Assembly (NCBI GenBank): GCA_963971285.1
Contig: OZ020251.1
Coordinates: forward strand, 2,542,001-2,606,000
DNA length: 64,000 nucleotides
Source: Astropecten irregularis
Lineage: Eukaryota; Echinodermata; Asteroidea; Paxillosida; Astropectinidae
Direction of reading: 5' to 3'
In this document: positions 9,401 to 14,209 of the stretch, in pieces
Layout: each line of letters opens with the position of its first letter
Numbering within the stretch: the stretch's first letter is position 1
Notes under the pieces: generated by a model
What the model saw: only the letters and a program-made list of their open reading frames with translations
Told to the model about the DNA's origin: nothing
Databases searched by the model: none
Translations under genes and position numbers: made by a program

Positions 9401-10989
9401 AACTGGACTTTGCATCGCATTTTAAGTTGGCAAGAAGTATGGATCAGGCTTTTACTTGATGTTCTTAGTGTCGAGCGGGATGACCACTGTGGGGTAGAGG
9501 TTCTGCTGAGCCAAGGGCTCATGTGCAGCCACGCAGTCGCTGTCTGTCTTCATGAACCTCTGTTCCAGGTCCAGGTCTTTGTCCTCGTTGGCTTCAATCT
9601 CCGCCTTCTGCCGTTCTAGCTCCGCCTCCAGCTCCCGCATGTTCTCGCCGCGCTTGCCTTGCTTGAGGAAGGAGATGAAGTTGTAGGGCTCCCTCATATT
9701 GAAGTACGAGTTCAGCTATGGAAAGGTGGGAGAGATATCATTATAGCAAAAGCTTTATATGTGCAAATTGACTATCGATCAGGCGAAATTTAGAAGGAAG
9801 GCAAAAACCCATGCTCTGCTACCCATACCAGGGCAATAGTGATGTACAAGTGTGTACAGTCGTGGAAGTAGACCATGGTACTGGTACAATCAATGTGACC
9901 AGCGAGGCAATGTATTGCTGTTGAGCGCAATCTTTCAATTGTTTCAACCTGCACAATCTTTAACCGTTTGACGGTTTGTCCGAAGTGACTTGTTTTTAAA
10001 GAAAACCTGTGTGGCTGTGTCCAACGTTTTTAACCTATGCCTAACTGAAGTGAAGGTAGCTACGTGTCGGGGTTAAATAATAAAAAAAAAATCCCAAATG
10101 AATGTTAAATTCAAAATTGCGCATGGCCCAGTTTAAAACTTGCGTAAGCGTCAAAACTGCGCTGACGGTAACAGGTCAACTTGTACCTTCGCCAACTCGT
10201 ACCTTGGTCAACTCGTACCTTCGCAACGGCAAAGTCATGCCAACTCGTACCTTCACCAACTCGTACCTTCGGTTAAGTCAACTCGTACCTCCGCACCAAG
10301 TCAACTCGTACCTTCGATTAATGCATGGAGGAATAAACTCCTCTATGATTAATGCAACTCGTGCTCAAAGGAGCATTTTGGCAAATGTGTCGTTTTATCT
10401 TGAAATTCGTTCAAGCATGGACTGATGGATGATCGGACACGAAGTTCATTGTGTGCGCTGCGCCGGTGGCACGGCCTCACGAACGTCCCGAGTACTGACC
10501 ATACTGACCAACCACTGCACGCTGGTTGCACAGTCAGAAAAGTGTTAAAAGTTACGGTAGCCGTAGGGGCCTACTTAATCACTAAACGATGTCTTGACCT
10601 CTACCACGAACATTTAATGGTATTTCAACCATATTTTAAACCCACAACAGAAAACAATGGACACATTTGTGTATAAATTCCGAAGGTACGAGTTGTCTAA
10701 ACTCAAGGTACGAGTTGGCGAAGGTACAGGTTGGCAAAGGTACGACTATAAACTACGAGTACGAGTTGGCTCGAAATCGCGCTGACAACATTCACTGATT
10801 CACATTCAACATTGATCAAGCGTCAAATCCGTTCATCACACTTCCGGTCTAGTTACGATAACAAAAAAAACCTACCTGTTGCGTTATCAGACCCTCCTCC
10901 GTGACAACCCAATGGGTAGTGGCTTCACATCTTGTCAGACACAGCAAAAACACAGCTGCAGCAACGAAAACCCTGTCCAATGTTTTCAT
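211..10989 (-). CDS. TTC17: TTC17, tetratricopeptide repeat protein 17 (5' part, 14 exons, runs off the left edge)
   Basis: Host gene on the minus strand. Coding exons in order: 10989-10876, 9715-9456, 9126-9012, 8211-8095, 7438-7329, 7095-6948, 5595-5453, 4741-4584, 4172-4057, 3096-3037, 2578-2448, 1671-1485, 697-614, 435-211. All have GT-AG borders and all phases agree, giving 656 residues without a stop. Order: signal peptide, the TTHWVVTE motif typical of mature TTC17, a charged helix, first TPR block (about 203-310), coiled coil (about 325-390), a linker with LPPENKGLR, second TPR block (582-656). Human TTC17 is about 1,141 residues, so roughly the last 40% lies outside. In vertebrates TTC17 is reported to act with CATIP in actin polymerisation and ciliogenesis; that role is family knowledge. 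Start at 10989 was chosen because it places a signal peptide directly before TTHW; in-frame upstream ATGs (e.g. 11052) are possible. Confidence 0.95.
614..697 (-). CDS. TTC17: TTC17 exon 13
   Basis: 84 nt, phase 0 on both sides: QLVAHIDSNQGSEEELSQRI then LTAFDEPK. Matches human SRINNYTIPEEEIGSFLFHAINKP. Acceptor TTCCAG, donor AAG|GTATGG. Confidence 0.88.
1034..1456. mobile_element. TTAA-type (piggyBac-like) MITE, older copy
   Basis: Begins TTAATCCCTTCAGCCTGG and shares most of its length with the element at 3261, plus an extra segment near 1095-1195. The right terminus is lost near CCCCGGGC. It lies in TTC17 intron 12, almost touching exon 12. Confidence 0.7.
1485..1671 (-). CDS. TTC17: TTC17 exon 12
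   Basis: 187 nt: VSHLVNENLNLPKDEVHPLP through LPLTDTIKSLSS. SHLVNEN aligns with human SYLVKEL. Acceptor TTTCAG, donor TCA|GTAAGC. A TTAA-type MITE remnant ends about 30 bp from the donor. Confidence 0.88.
1733..1860 (+). repeat. Dispersed element carrying a tRNA-like core (1773-1845)
   Basis: The core has a tRNA-like A box (GGCTCAGTTGGTAAGAGC) and a B box (GGTTCCAATCC), with one extra base in the D loop. Inverted flanks GAACAAAG (1733-1740) and CTTTGTTC (1853-1860) enclose it. Flanks and core recur at 3843-3985 and 9263-9332, so this is a dispersed repeat, not a single-copy tRNA gene. Confidence 0.7.
1939..2180 (+). mobile_element. tRNA-derived SINE
   Basis: A box TGGCCTAGTGGTCTGG near 1945, B box GGGTTCGAATCC at 2001-2012, then a body with CACCCAGGTGTAAATGGGTACC and a tail ending GGCCCAATGACCAGGGATAA. 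The tail alone recurs at 8364-8452. Plus strand, in TTC17 intron 11. Confidence 0.75.
2181..2315. mobile_element. MITE with AATGGGTGCATTCGTTTAGC ends
   Basis: 135 bp. The left end AATGGGTGCATTCGTTTAGC is mirrored by AGCTAAACGAACGCACCCATT on the right, inverted ends of about 20 bp with one mismatch. It follows the SINE tail at 2180 directly. Confidence 0.7.
2448..2578 (-). CDS. TTC17: TTC17 exon 11: linker with LPPENKGLR
   Basis: 131 nt. Ends TYLPPENKGLR, the same nonapeptide as in human TTC17 (TYFLPPENKGLR). The acceptor CTCCTAAG was chosen because it keeps phase 0 with exon 10; the nearby GCGCAG would shift the frame. Donor AG|GTGAGT. The segment WNRPDWPSEEDCQNMP resembles a motif (GWPSPDECLKL) seen further on in vertebrate TTC17. 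Confidence 0.92.
2787..2941. mobile_element. MITE, AGGGGTCGATTTCAC family, copy 2
   Basis: Starts AGGGGTCGATTTTAAG and ends TTTGGTGAAATTGACACC, in inverted orientation to copies at 60 and 8847; the interior shares TCCTACGATTGATTGTAAG (reverse complement of the other copies). Confidence 0.7.
3037..3096 (-). CDS. TTC17: TTC17 exon 10 (linker, 20 codons)
   Basis: 60 nt: EIEVIDTASIHNNCLQLPNG. Acceptor is a T-run plus TAG, donor GGG|GTAAGTG, phase 0 both sides, so it could be skipped without breaking the frame. Confidence 0.75.
3261..3581. mobile_element. TTAA-type (piggyBac-like) MITE, intact ends
   Basis: Begins TTAACCCCTTCAGCCC and ends GGGCTGAAGGGGTTAA: perfect inverted ends next to TTAA on both sides, the target and CCC start known for piggyBac elements. 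321 bp with no coding capacity. The superfamily is inferred from the ends. Confidence 0.8.
3649..3790. mobile_element. Left part of a GGGGCCAATTTCA-type MITE
   Basis: Begins GGGGCCAATTTCACGGAGC and continues with GGTTGCTAATCCTG, the 5' pattern of the foldback at 62629; no matching right terminus is visible. Confidence 0.5.
3891..3962 (+). repeat. tRNA-like core of the same dispersed element, cloverleaf well kept
   Basis: Exactly 72 nt. Acceptor stem GGCTGGA/TCCAGTT pairs fully (two G-U), D stem GCTC/GAGC is perfect, anticodon stem 4 of 5, T stem 4 of 5 counting a G-U. The loop would read anticodon GGU, but position 33 is C instead of the near-universal U. Flanks match the copy at 1733, so it is probably a tRNA-derived repeat. 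Confidence 0.65.
4057..4172 (-). CDS. TTC17: TTC17 exon 9 (linker)
   Basis: 116 nt in frame between good splice sites: VDNPHCEVTDINDGPQ through GIPLQEDE. This segment is in the poorly conserved linker, so it is supported by phase, splice sites and position more than by similarity. Confidence 0.8.
4584..4741 (-). CDS. TTC17: TTC17 exon 8: coiled coil
   Basis: 158 nt. SLQRTLSELQDYKSKQDEFE and on, rich in Lys, Glu and Gln with heptad-like spacing, matching human SLQRTLNELKEYQKQHD. Start chosen at the AAG|G acceptor because the nearer CAG breaks the frame. Donor G|GTGAGT, phase 1. Confidence 0.9.
5270..5379. mobile_element. MITE with GGGCCTGTTTGTTT ends
   Basis: Left GGGCCTGTTTGTTTAATGCA, right TGCGTAAAAAAAACAGGCCC; interior rich in GGATCC/GGATTC palindromes. 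The same family occurs at 59461-59579 and, split, at 8555-8840. Confidence 0.7.
5453..5595 (-). CDS. TTC17: TTC17 exon 7: end of first TPR block, start of coiled coil
   Basis: 143 nt. TMGEYDKSVEHFQQAIDMG is a TPR helix pair; it is followed by QQRIHAVRCHQKLEQALEAQ, parallel to human HAVLCQQKLEQKLEAQH. Acceptor GCCAG, donor AT|GTGAGC. Confidence 0.92.
5741..6855. repeat. Minisatellite, 76-bp unit, about 14.5 copies, in TTC17 intron 6
   Basis: Unit starts AATGCCATGTCTSACTGAGG and contains GAGCAACCACCTGACAGAAC and AGACAAATGTAGAAGGTGG. Spacing is 76 bp, with two 78-bp units (extra AT) and one shorter unit. Because 76 is not a multiple of 3, open frames on the minus strand cycle through all three frames with each unit; the repeat is taken as non-coding. 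Confidence 0.9.
6948..7095 (-). CDS. TTC17: TTC17 exon 6: first TPR block, part 2
   Basis: 148 nt. KEKNAALINMASVLHRSHQS, then AAVLTHAGLEAD and LLVLLGCIYA, matching human ALVNLANVLHRAH and LGNIYA. Donor GCT|GTAAGT, phase 0. The next intron holds the 76-bp minisatellite. Confidence 0.93.
7138..7295. repeat. Short tandem repeat, about 66-bp unit, just over 2 copies
   Basis: Units run from GGGCCCGACGTTTCGATCC through AGCAGGACCTTTCTCAAAGG to GGTCAGAGTTAGGA. A decayed related stretch lies near 4400-4470 (GATCCCAGGAGGATC, AGCAGGACCTTTCTC). In TTC17 introns. Confidence 0.6.
7329..7438 (-). CDS. TTC17: TTC17 exon 5: first TPR block, part 1
   Basis: 110 nt. NNTSWELYTMATFYWRSVGN then QVIECGRRALHFAP: a canonical TPR helix pair with W, Y and the A-L-H positions, matching human NTSSWVLYNMASFYWR. 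Donor AG|GTAAGA, phase 2. A MITE ends only 27 bp upstream of its acceptor. Confidence 0.93.
7466..7757. mobile_element. TTAA-flanked MITE (TTAAAGGTA family), copy 1
   Basis: Begins TTAAAGGTAATATCATACTT and ends AAGTATGATAGTACCTTTAA: about 25-bp inverted ends on TTAA. Copies at 11540-11897 and 61278-61842 share the interior (TTCATGGGCAAAAATA, CCCATNCGGTG, TTTTTGAGAAAACAGTGAAA). Confidence 0.85.
8095..8211 (-). CDS. TTC17: TTC17 exon 4
   Basis: 39 codons, phase 0 at both ends: GIQERYSLTDFAEDGV through GRLLKKAMEQ. GIQER corresponds to GVQER of human TTC17. It leads into the first TPR block. Confidence 0.9.
8247..8361. mobile_element. Half of a GGCTCAGGC foldback element
   Basis: Shares GGCTCAGGCT, TGACATCCAT and GTATAGGTTGTGGTTTT with the full element at 63068-63294, then stops where a SINE tail begins. 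Confidence 0.55.
8364..8452 (+). mobile_element. 5'-truncated SINE tail
   Basis: GCACTGAATACGGTAGCC through TATAGCCCAATGACAGGGAT matches the 3' body of the SINE at 1939-2180. The 5' truncation is typical of retroposed SINEs. Confidence 0.65.
8555..8840. mobile_element. GGGCCTGTTTGTTT-type MITE split by a younger foldback
   Basis: Left part TCCTGTTTGTTACAAGCACG with GATCACAGATCC; right part from 8749 carries GGAACCCATTTTTAGC and CAGGATCCCTGG, matching the interior of the copy at 5270. The foldback at 8601-8747 sits between. Confidence 0.6.
8601..8747. mobile_element. Foldback MITE, near-perfect palindrome
   Basis: GGGGCCGATTTCACGTTTGC pairs with the reverse complement of the right end, AACGTTAGTGAAATCAGCCCC; pairing continues through CGATCATCGCTAAAGCCC for about 60 bp per arm. 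Inserted in another MITE. Confidence 0.8.
8847..8996. mobile_element. MITE, AGGGGTCGATTTCAC family, copy 3
   Basis: Starts GGGGTTGATTTCACCAAAC and ends CGTGAAATCGACCCCT, giving inverted ends of about 15 bp. It ends 16 bp from the donor side of TTC17 exon 3. Confidence 0.75.
9012..9126 (-). CDS. TTC17: TTC17 exon 3
   Basis: 115 nt, completing a Lys codon. It reads KPESYLDVSSPSE, then QPNCTEIFPLSFSMHAYDHLQ, parallel to human PEDYIDTESP and PDCTKILELPYSIHAFQHLR. Acceptor TTTCTAG, donor CAG|GTAGG. Confidence 0.92.
9263..9332 (+). repeat. Truncated copy of the tRNA-like dispersed element
   Basis: Keeps the 5' flank (GAACAAAGATAATTGACC) and the A box (TAGCTCAGTTGGTA), then breaks off before the B box. 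It lies in TTC17 intron 2. Confidence 0.65.
9456..9715 (-). CDS. TTC17: TTC17 exon 2: charged N-terminal helix
   Basis: 260 nt. It begins LNSYFNMREPYNFISFLKQG and continues with a Glu/Lys-rich helix ending in NEDKDLDLEQRF, as in vertebrate TTC17 (ENEDRDTGLEQR). The helix is probably a coiled coil. Acceptor CATAG, donor GTAAAA, phase 2. Confidence 0.93.
10175..10772. repeat. Foldback made of short tandem repeats (CAACTCGTACCTTCG)
   Basis: Left arm 10175-10319 holds seven copies of an AACTCGTACCTTCG-type motif at irregular spacing. Right arm 10679-10772 holds four or five copies in inverse orientation (CGAAGGTACGAGTTGG). The 360 bp between show no recognisable gene. Located in TTC17 intron 1. 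Confidence 0.75.
10876..10989 (-). CDS. TTC17: TTC17 exon 1: signal peptide and mature N terminus
   Basis: 38 codons. MKTLDR is followed by a hydrophobic stretch (VFVAAAVFLLCL) and a likely cleavage after CEA, then TTHWVVTEEGLITQQ, which matches the start of mature vertebrate TTC17 almost residue for residue. The donor is CAG|GTAGG, phase 0. Confidence 0.93.
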
Positions 10990-11110
10990 GTTTTGCCTGC
11001 AACTCCTGTCACGTCTGCGATGCCATCTGCAAGACTCCATCTTGAATTTCATGGATTGGCAATTGCCTGTTGCTAGAGGGCGCTTCATTAGAAAAACAAT
11101 CAAAAATCTT
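10990..11110 (-). promoter_or_regulatory. Probable TTC17 5' UTR / core promoter region
   Basis: Directly upstream of the chosen start, the minus strand shows an AAGATGG motif (11043-11037), as in YY1-bound initiators, and a GCCAAT motif (11060-11055). No TATA box is evident. This reading is inferred from motifs and position only. Confidence 0.3.
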
Positions 11111-12716
11111 AGATGTTCATTCATTATCTATTCAATATAAAACTATTATAATTATATGACTAGAGTCTATGAAGTTTCAAAGGTAACAATTTATCATTCA
11201 AAAATAACCTAGCGTTTCTTTCTGGGCAGAATTAAGGTTTAATCAAAGTGGAAAATAAAGAAAGGCCTGTTGCAAGTTTACGAATGGTTTGGCTTAGGCC
11301 TACGTGTACAATGTCTAGTGGAGGCTTTACATTAGTCAACAATGAGGCTGCTGGCCTGCTGGGCTGATATCTAAGTTCAAGGCCAAATTACTCCCAAAGA
11401 CCCCATTTTCTCTCGAATTCTCGATTATTTAATTCAACTCTGATAGACCGTGAAAATATCCGTCTGGGCGTTCTGAATCAAGACTAGTCAAGGGCCAATA
11501 TTGAAAACGCGACATGTGTAACGAGGATGTTAAGTTACTTTAAAGGTATATAATATCATACTTTGGTTTTTATCAAAGAAATAGAGATTCATTGGCAAAA
11601 ATATCAAGACAGATACAGTAACAGTCATCGGTAAAAATTTAAGTCCCATACGGTGCCCACTTTTTGAGAAAACAGTGAAAAACTGCCACAGTATTTCTTA
11701 AGTCTGTTCTCTTTTATTTTTGATCTTTTAAAAGATCAAAAAGATTTTCGGTCGTTGTTTTACTAATTTCTGGATAGCTATGCACCATTTCAGGCGGAAA
11801 AACTATGTTTCTAACAGCGCCATCTTCATACCCTTATACGTAAATCTGTGAAAATGTCTGTTTGGGTTCTTACCAAAGTATGATATACTACCTTTAACTT
11901 CAAGGATAAATTAATATTATTATAATCACCCAAATTTTACACGATTCATTTTACATGAGGGAATGTAATAGCACACACATGAAATAAGAATAAAATGTTT
12001 TTCCTTGTTCATCTTTCGGTTATTATAGGCCTACACGCCGGCCTCGTTGGTCGATTTTGGGCGCTTTTTGTCACCACTATACATGCCTTTGTTATGACTG
12101 GAAAGAACATTCCACATGGAACGGTACAATTTAGCCGTTTACGTGATAATTACGAAAAGAAAGGAAGTCACGTGATTAGGTGATCATTGTGATAGATCCA
12201 TTTCCAGAATTGGTTGAGAAAGTGGGTATAATTATTTCAGCCGCTTTGCAGAGGGATGTTTTTTGAAAATGGCTTCTTTGACTGGAGTGATCCATACCTT
12301 GTTTCAGGGGTGTTCAGCTGAGAATGAGTAGGCCTATATCTCAAAACGTCAATGGTCACCCTACCATAAAATGAAAAGAAAATGAAAGGTGACATGTTCA
12401 TCATCATTTTTCTGTGCGACTTGAACAGCTGTGAGAGTTCTGTCTATTTTTAAATGATTTTTGAAGTTTGAGGATTTATCACTGTTGTCTATGGGAGTTT
12501 ATTTACTTGGGTGCAACCCTATAACACTTGTTACGGCTGGAAATTCGTATACGCTTTGACCTTATTTTTATTTCCGTTAATTAACCCTAATTAAACGAGA
12601 TAATTATTTCTTATTTATTTTCACGAAAACCTTCATGTGTTCTAGAAAACAATATTGTGTTATACTCTGCACTCTTAATATTTTTGGACCGTTTGAAGCC
12701 GGCGTGTAGGCCAACG
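11111..12716. other. Intergenic left flank of the array
   Basis: Apart from the MITE at 11540-11897, no gene is visible. An inverted repeat, TAGGCCTACACGCCGGCC at 12026-12043 and GCCGGCGTGTAGGCC at 12698-12712, brackets the last 690 bp before the array. The stretch 12310-12530 resembles 54595-54800 on the far side of the array. Confidence 0.6.
11540..11897. mobile_element. TTAAAGGTA-family MITE, copy 2
   Basis: Same ends and interior as the copy at 7466, with a longer middle that includes a near-palindrome GATCTTTTAAAAGATC. Lies between TTC17 and the satellite array. Confidence 0.85.
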
Positions 12717-13759
12717 TTTAAAGCTCGTATTTTTTGCGAGCTTTAAAACGAATCTAAATTTGAAAAAAAATGTTTTAACCAAAATAAGGTCTCTAAATTC
12801 AGGAATTGTAGATAATATCAAGATCATATTCAAATTAGGTTTGCCCCCATCGGCGTGGACGAGCACCGCACACTCAGTTCTTGTGAGTGCACGTGAAAAA
12901 AAAAATCACATGCCGGCCCAGGTGGGTTTCGAACCCACGTCCTCGTGCTTACCAGTGCAGATGCCATACCCCATATGGTTGAATCTAATCTAATATCGCG
13001 ACGGAATCCAGAAACATTTCAACCCTGCTGGCGTTGGAAGAGCCTGGAAATTGGAACGGTGATTGGCCATAAAGCGTGTGGTGAAATACATTTTTTAACG
13101 TTCCCTACTCTGGTTGGCTAATGAATGTGACGTCATTTTAAGCTGTTCTTATGCCAGTGTTTATTGTACTTTTTAGGTAACCACAGGATAATTGCCTTGC
13201 TTTTGCCTTGTGTACATTGAAATGATTTTGGCAGCTCAACAGAGCGAAGCTAATGAATAGACTGATGAACACAGTGCACGTTGTAGTGTGAGACATTATT
13301 ATTTCATGACAATGCAATTGAGTTCAATTGGAAATTGACCCATCTGGTATGAATAAGTTAAAAATTAATTTCGCAGATCTGTATTTATTTATACTGTACA
13401 GTTTTCATGGAATAACTTAGTATTCTGTCGTTTTAAACTAATATCATCACACGTCGTAGCCCAGAGGTTCACTGGTATTTCGGGGGTCAGACGTGTATTA
13501 CGAGAAAGAAGGTTAAATTCCATCACTTTGGCCGACAAATTTTGTCCGGGGTCAAGACGTGTGACCTATACCAATCTCAGTTTGGCCAAAGGGTCACTCT
13601 ACGAAAATCAAAGTTACATGAACAGAAATAGTTGAACCTTTGTGGGTTTCAGTGATCATAGTTTACATGCAGCTCAAGTTCGCCTTATAATTGATGAACC
13701 CATGGCATGTTCCGGTTATTTGCACGTCTGTCTATCACACATATTACATTTCTATCGGC

Positions 13760-13787
13760 TTAAAGCTCGTATTTTTGCGAGCTTTAA
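13760..13787. repeat. Perfect 10-bp hairpin, nearly once per monomer
   Basis: TTAAAGCTCG, loop TATTTTTG, CGAGCTTTAA. Kept in most monomers; variants such as TTTTTGAGAGC (25472, 27619, 28693, 30840) and GCTTTAAGC (43766, 44841) weaken it. The array begins at this hairpin (12717) on the left. Confidence 0.8.
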
Positions 13788-13942
13788 AACGAATCTAAAT
13801 TTCCAAAAAAAAAAATGTTTTTAACCAAAATAAGGTCTCTAAATTCAGGAATTGTAGATAATATCAAGATCATATTCAAAATAGGTTTTCCCCCCACCGA
13901 CGTGGACGAGCACCGCATACTCAGTTCCAGTGAATTCCCGTG

Positions 13943-13951
13943 AAAAAAAAA
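13943..13951 (-). terminator. T-run after the tRNA-like module (Pol III-type terminator)
   Basis: Nine T on the minus strand, 12 nt past the module's 3' end. Present in nearly every monomer with length from about 5 to 15. T4 or more is the known RNA polymerase III stop; its use here is inferred. Confidence 0.45.
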
Positions 13952-13963
13952 TAATAACATGCC

Positions 13964-14035
13964 GGCCCAGGTGGGTTTCGAACCCACGTCCTCGTGCTTA
14001 TCAGTGCAGATGCCATACCACTAGGCCACCGAGAT
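13964..14035 (-). repeat. tRNA-like module of the monomer (one of about 39)
   Basis: 72 nt. A box GTGGCCTAGTGGTATGGC, B box GGGTTCGAAACCC, a perfect 5-bp T stem (GTGGG/CCCAC), a 3-bp D stem, a 4-of-5 anticodon stem around an 8-nt loop, and an acceptor stem with 5 of 7 pairs including wobbles. The T arm is invariant in almost all copies. The poor acceptor and the 8-nt loop argue against a working tRNA; the module looks like a SINE-type tRNA head kept inside a satellite. Confidence 0.8.
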
Positions 14036-14134
14036 AGCTATGGTCAGTGGGGTGAATCTAATCCAATATCGCGTCGGAATCCAGAAACATATACAACCCT
14101 GCTGGCGTTGGAAGACCCTGGAAATTGGAACGCT

Positions 14135-14142
14135 GATTGGCC
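14135..14142 (-). promoter_or_regulatory. CCAAT box (NF-Y type), once per monomer
   Basis: On the minus strand GGCCAATCAGCG fits the NF-Y consensus. A second, weaker site (TTAGCCAACC) lies between it and the CRE. The CRE-CCAAT spacing of about 65 bp and the TATATG motif 45 bp further on resemble a Pol II promoter. Confidence 0.5.
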
Positions 14143-14201
14143 ATAAAGCGTGTGGTAAAATACATTTTTTTACTTTCCCAACTCTGGTTGGCTAATGAAT
14201 G

Positions 14202-14209
14202 TGACGTCA
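14202..14209. promoter_or_regulatory. CRE palindrome TGACGTCA, once per monomer
   Basis: Perfect consensus for CREB/ATF factors, kept in nearly all monomers (altered at 50647 and 53748). Context is GGCTAATGAATGTGACGTCA on the plus strand. Function is inferred from the motif. Confidence 0.6.

Noticed and set aside
10425-10676. An 83-codon open frame in TTC17 intron 1
   Set aside because: It sits between the arms of a foldback repeat, has no recognisable motif and no splice context.
13964-14035. A bona fide tRNA gene in each monomer
   Set aside because: The acceptor stem pairs only 5 of 7 with wobbles and the anticodon loop has 8 nt, so it is annotated as tRNA-like.
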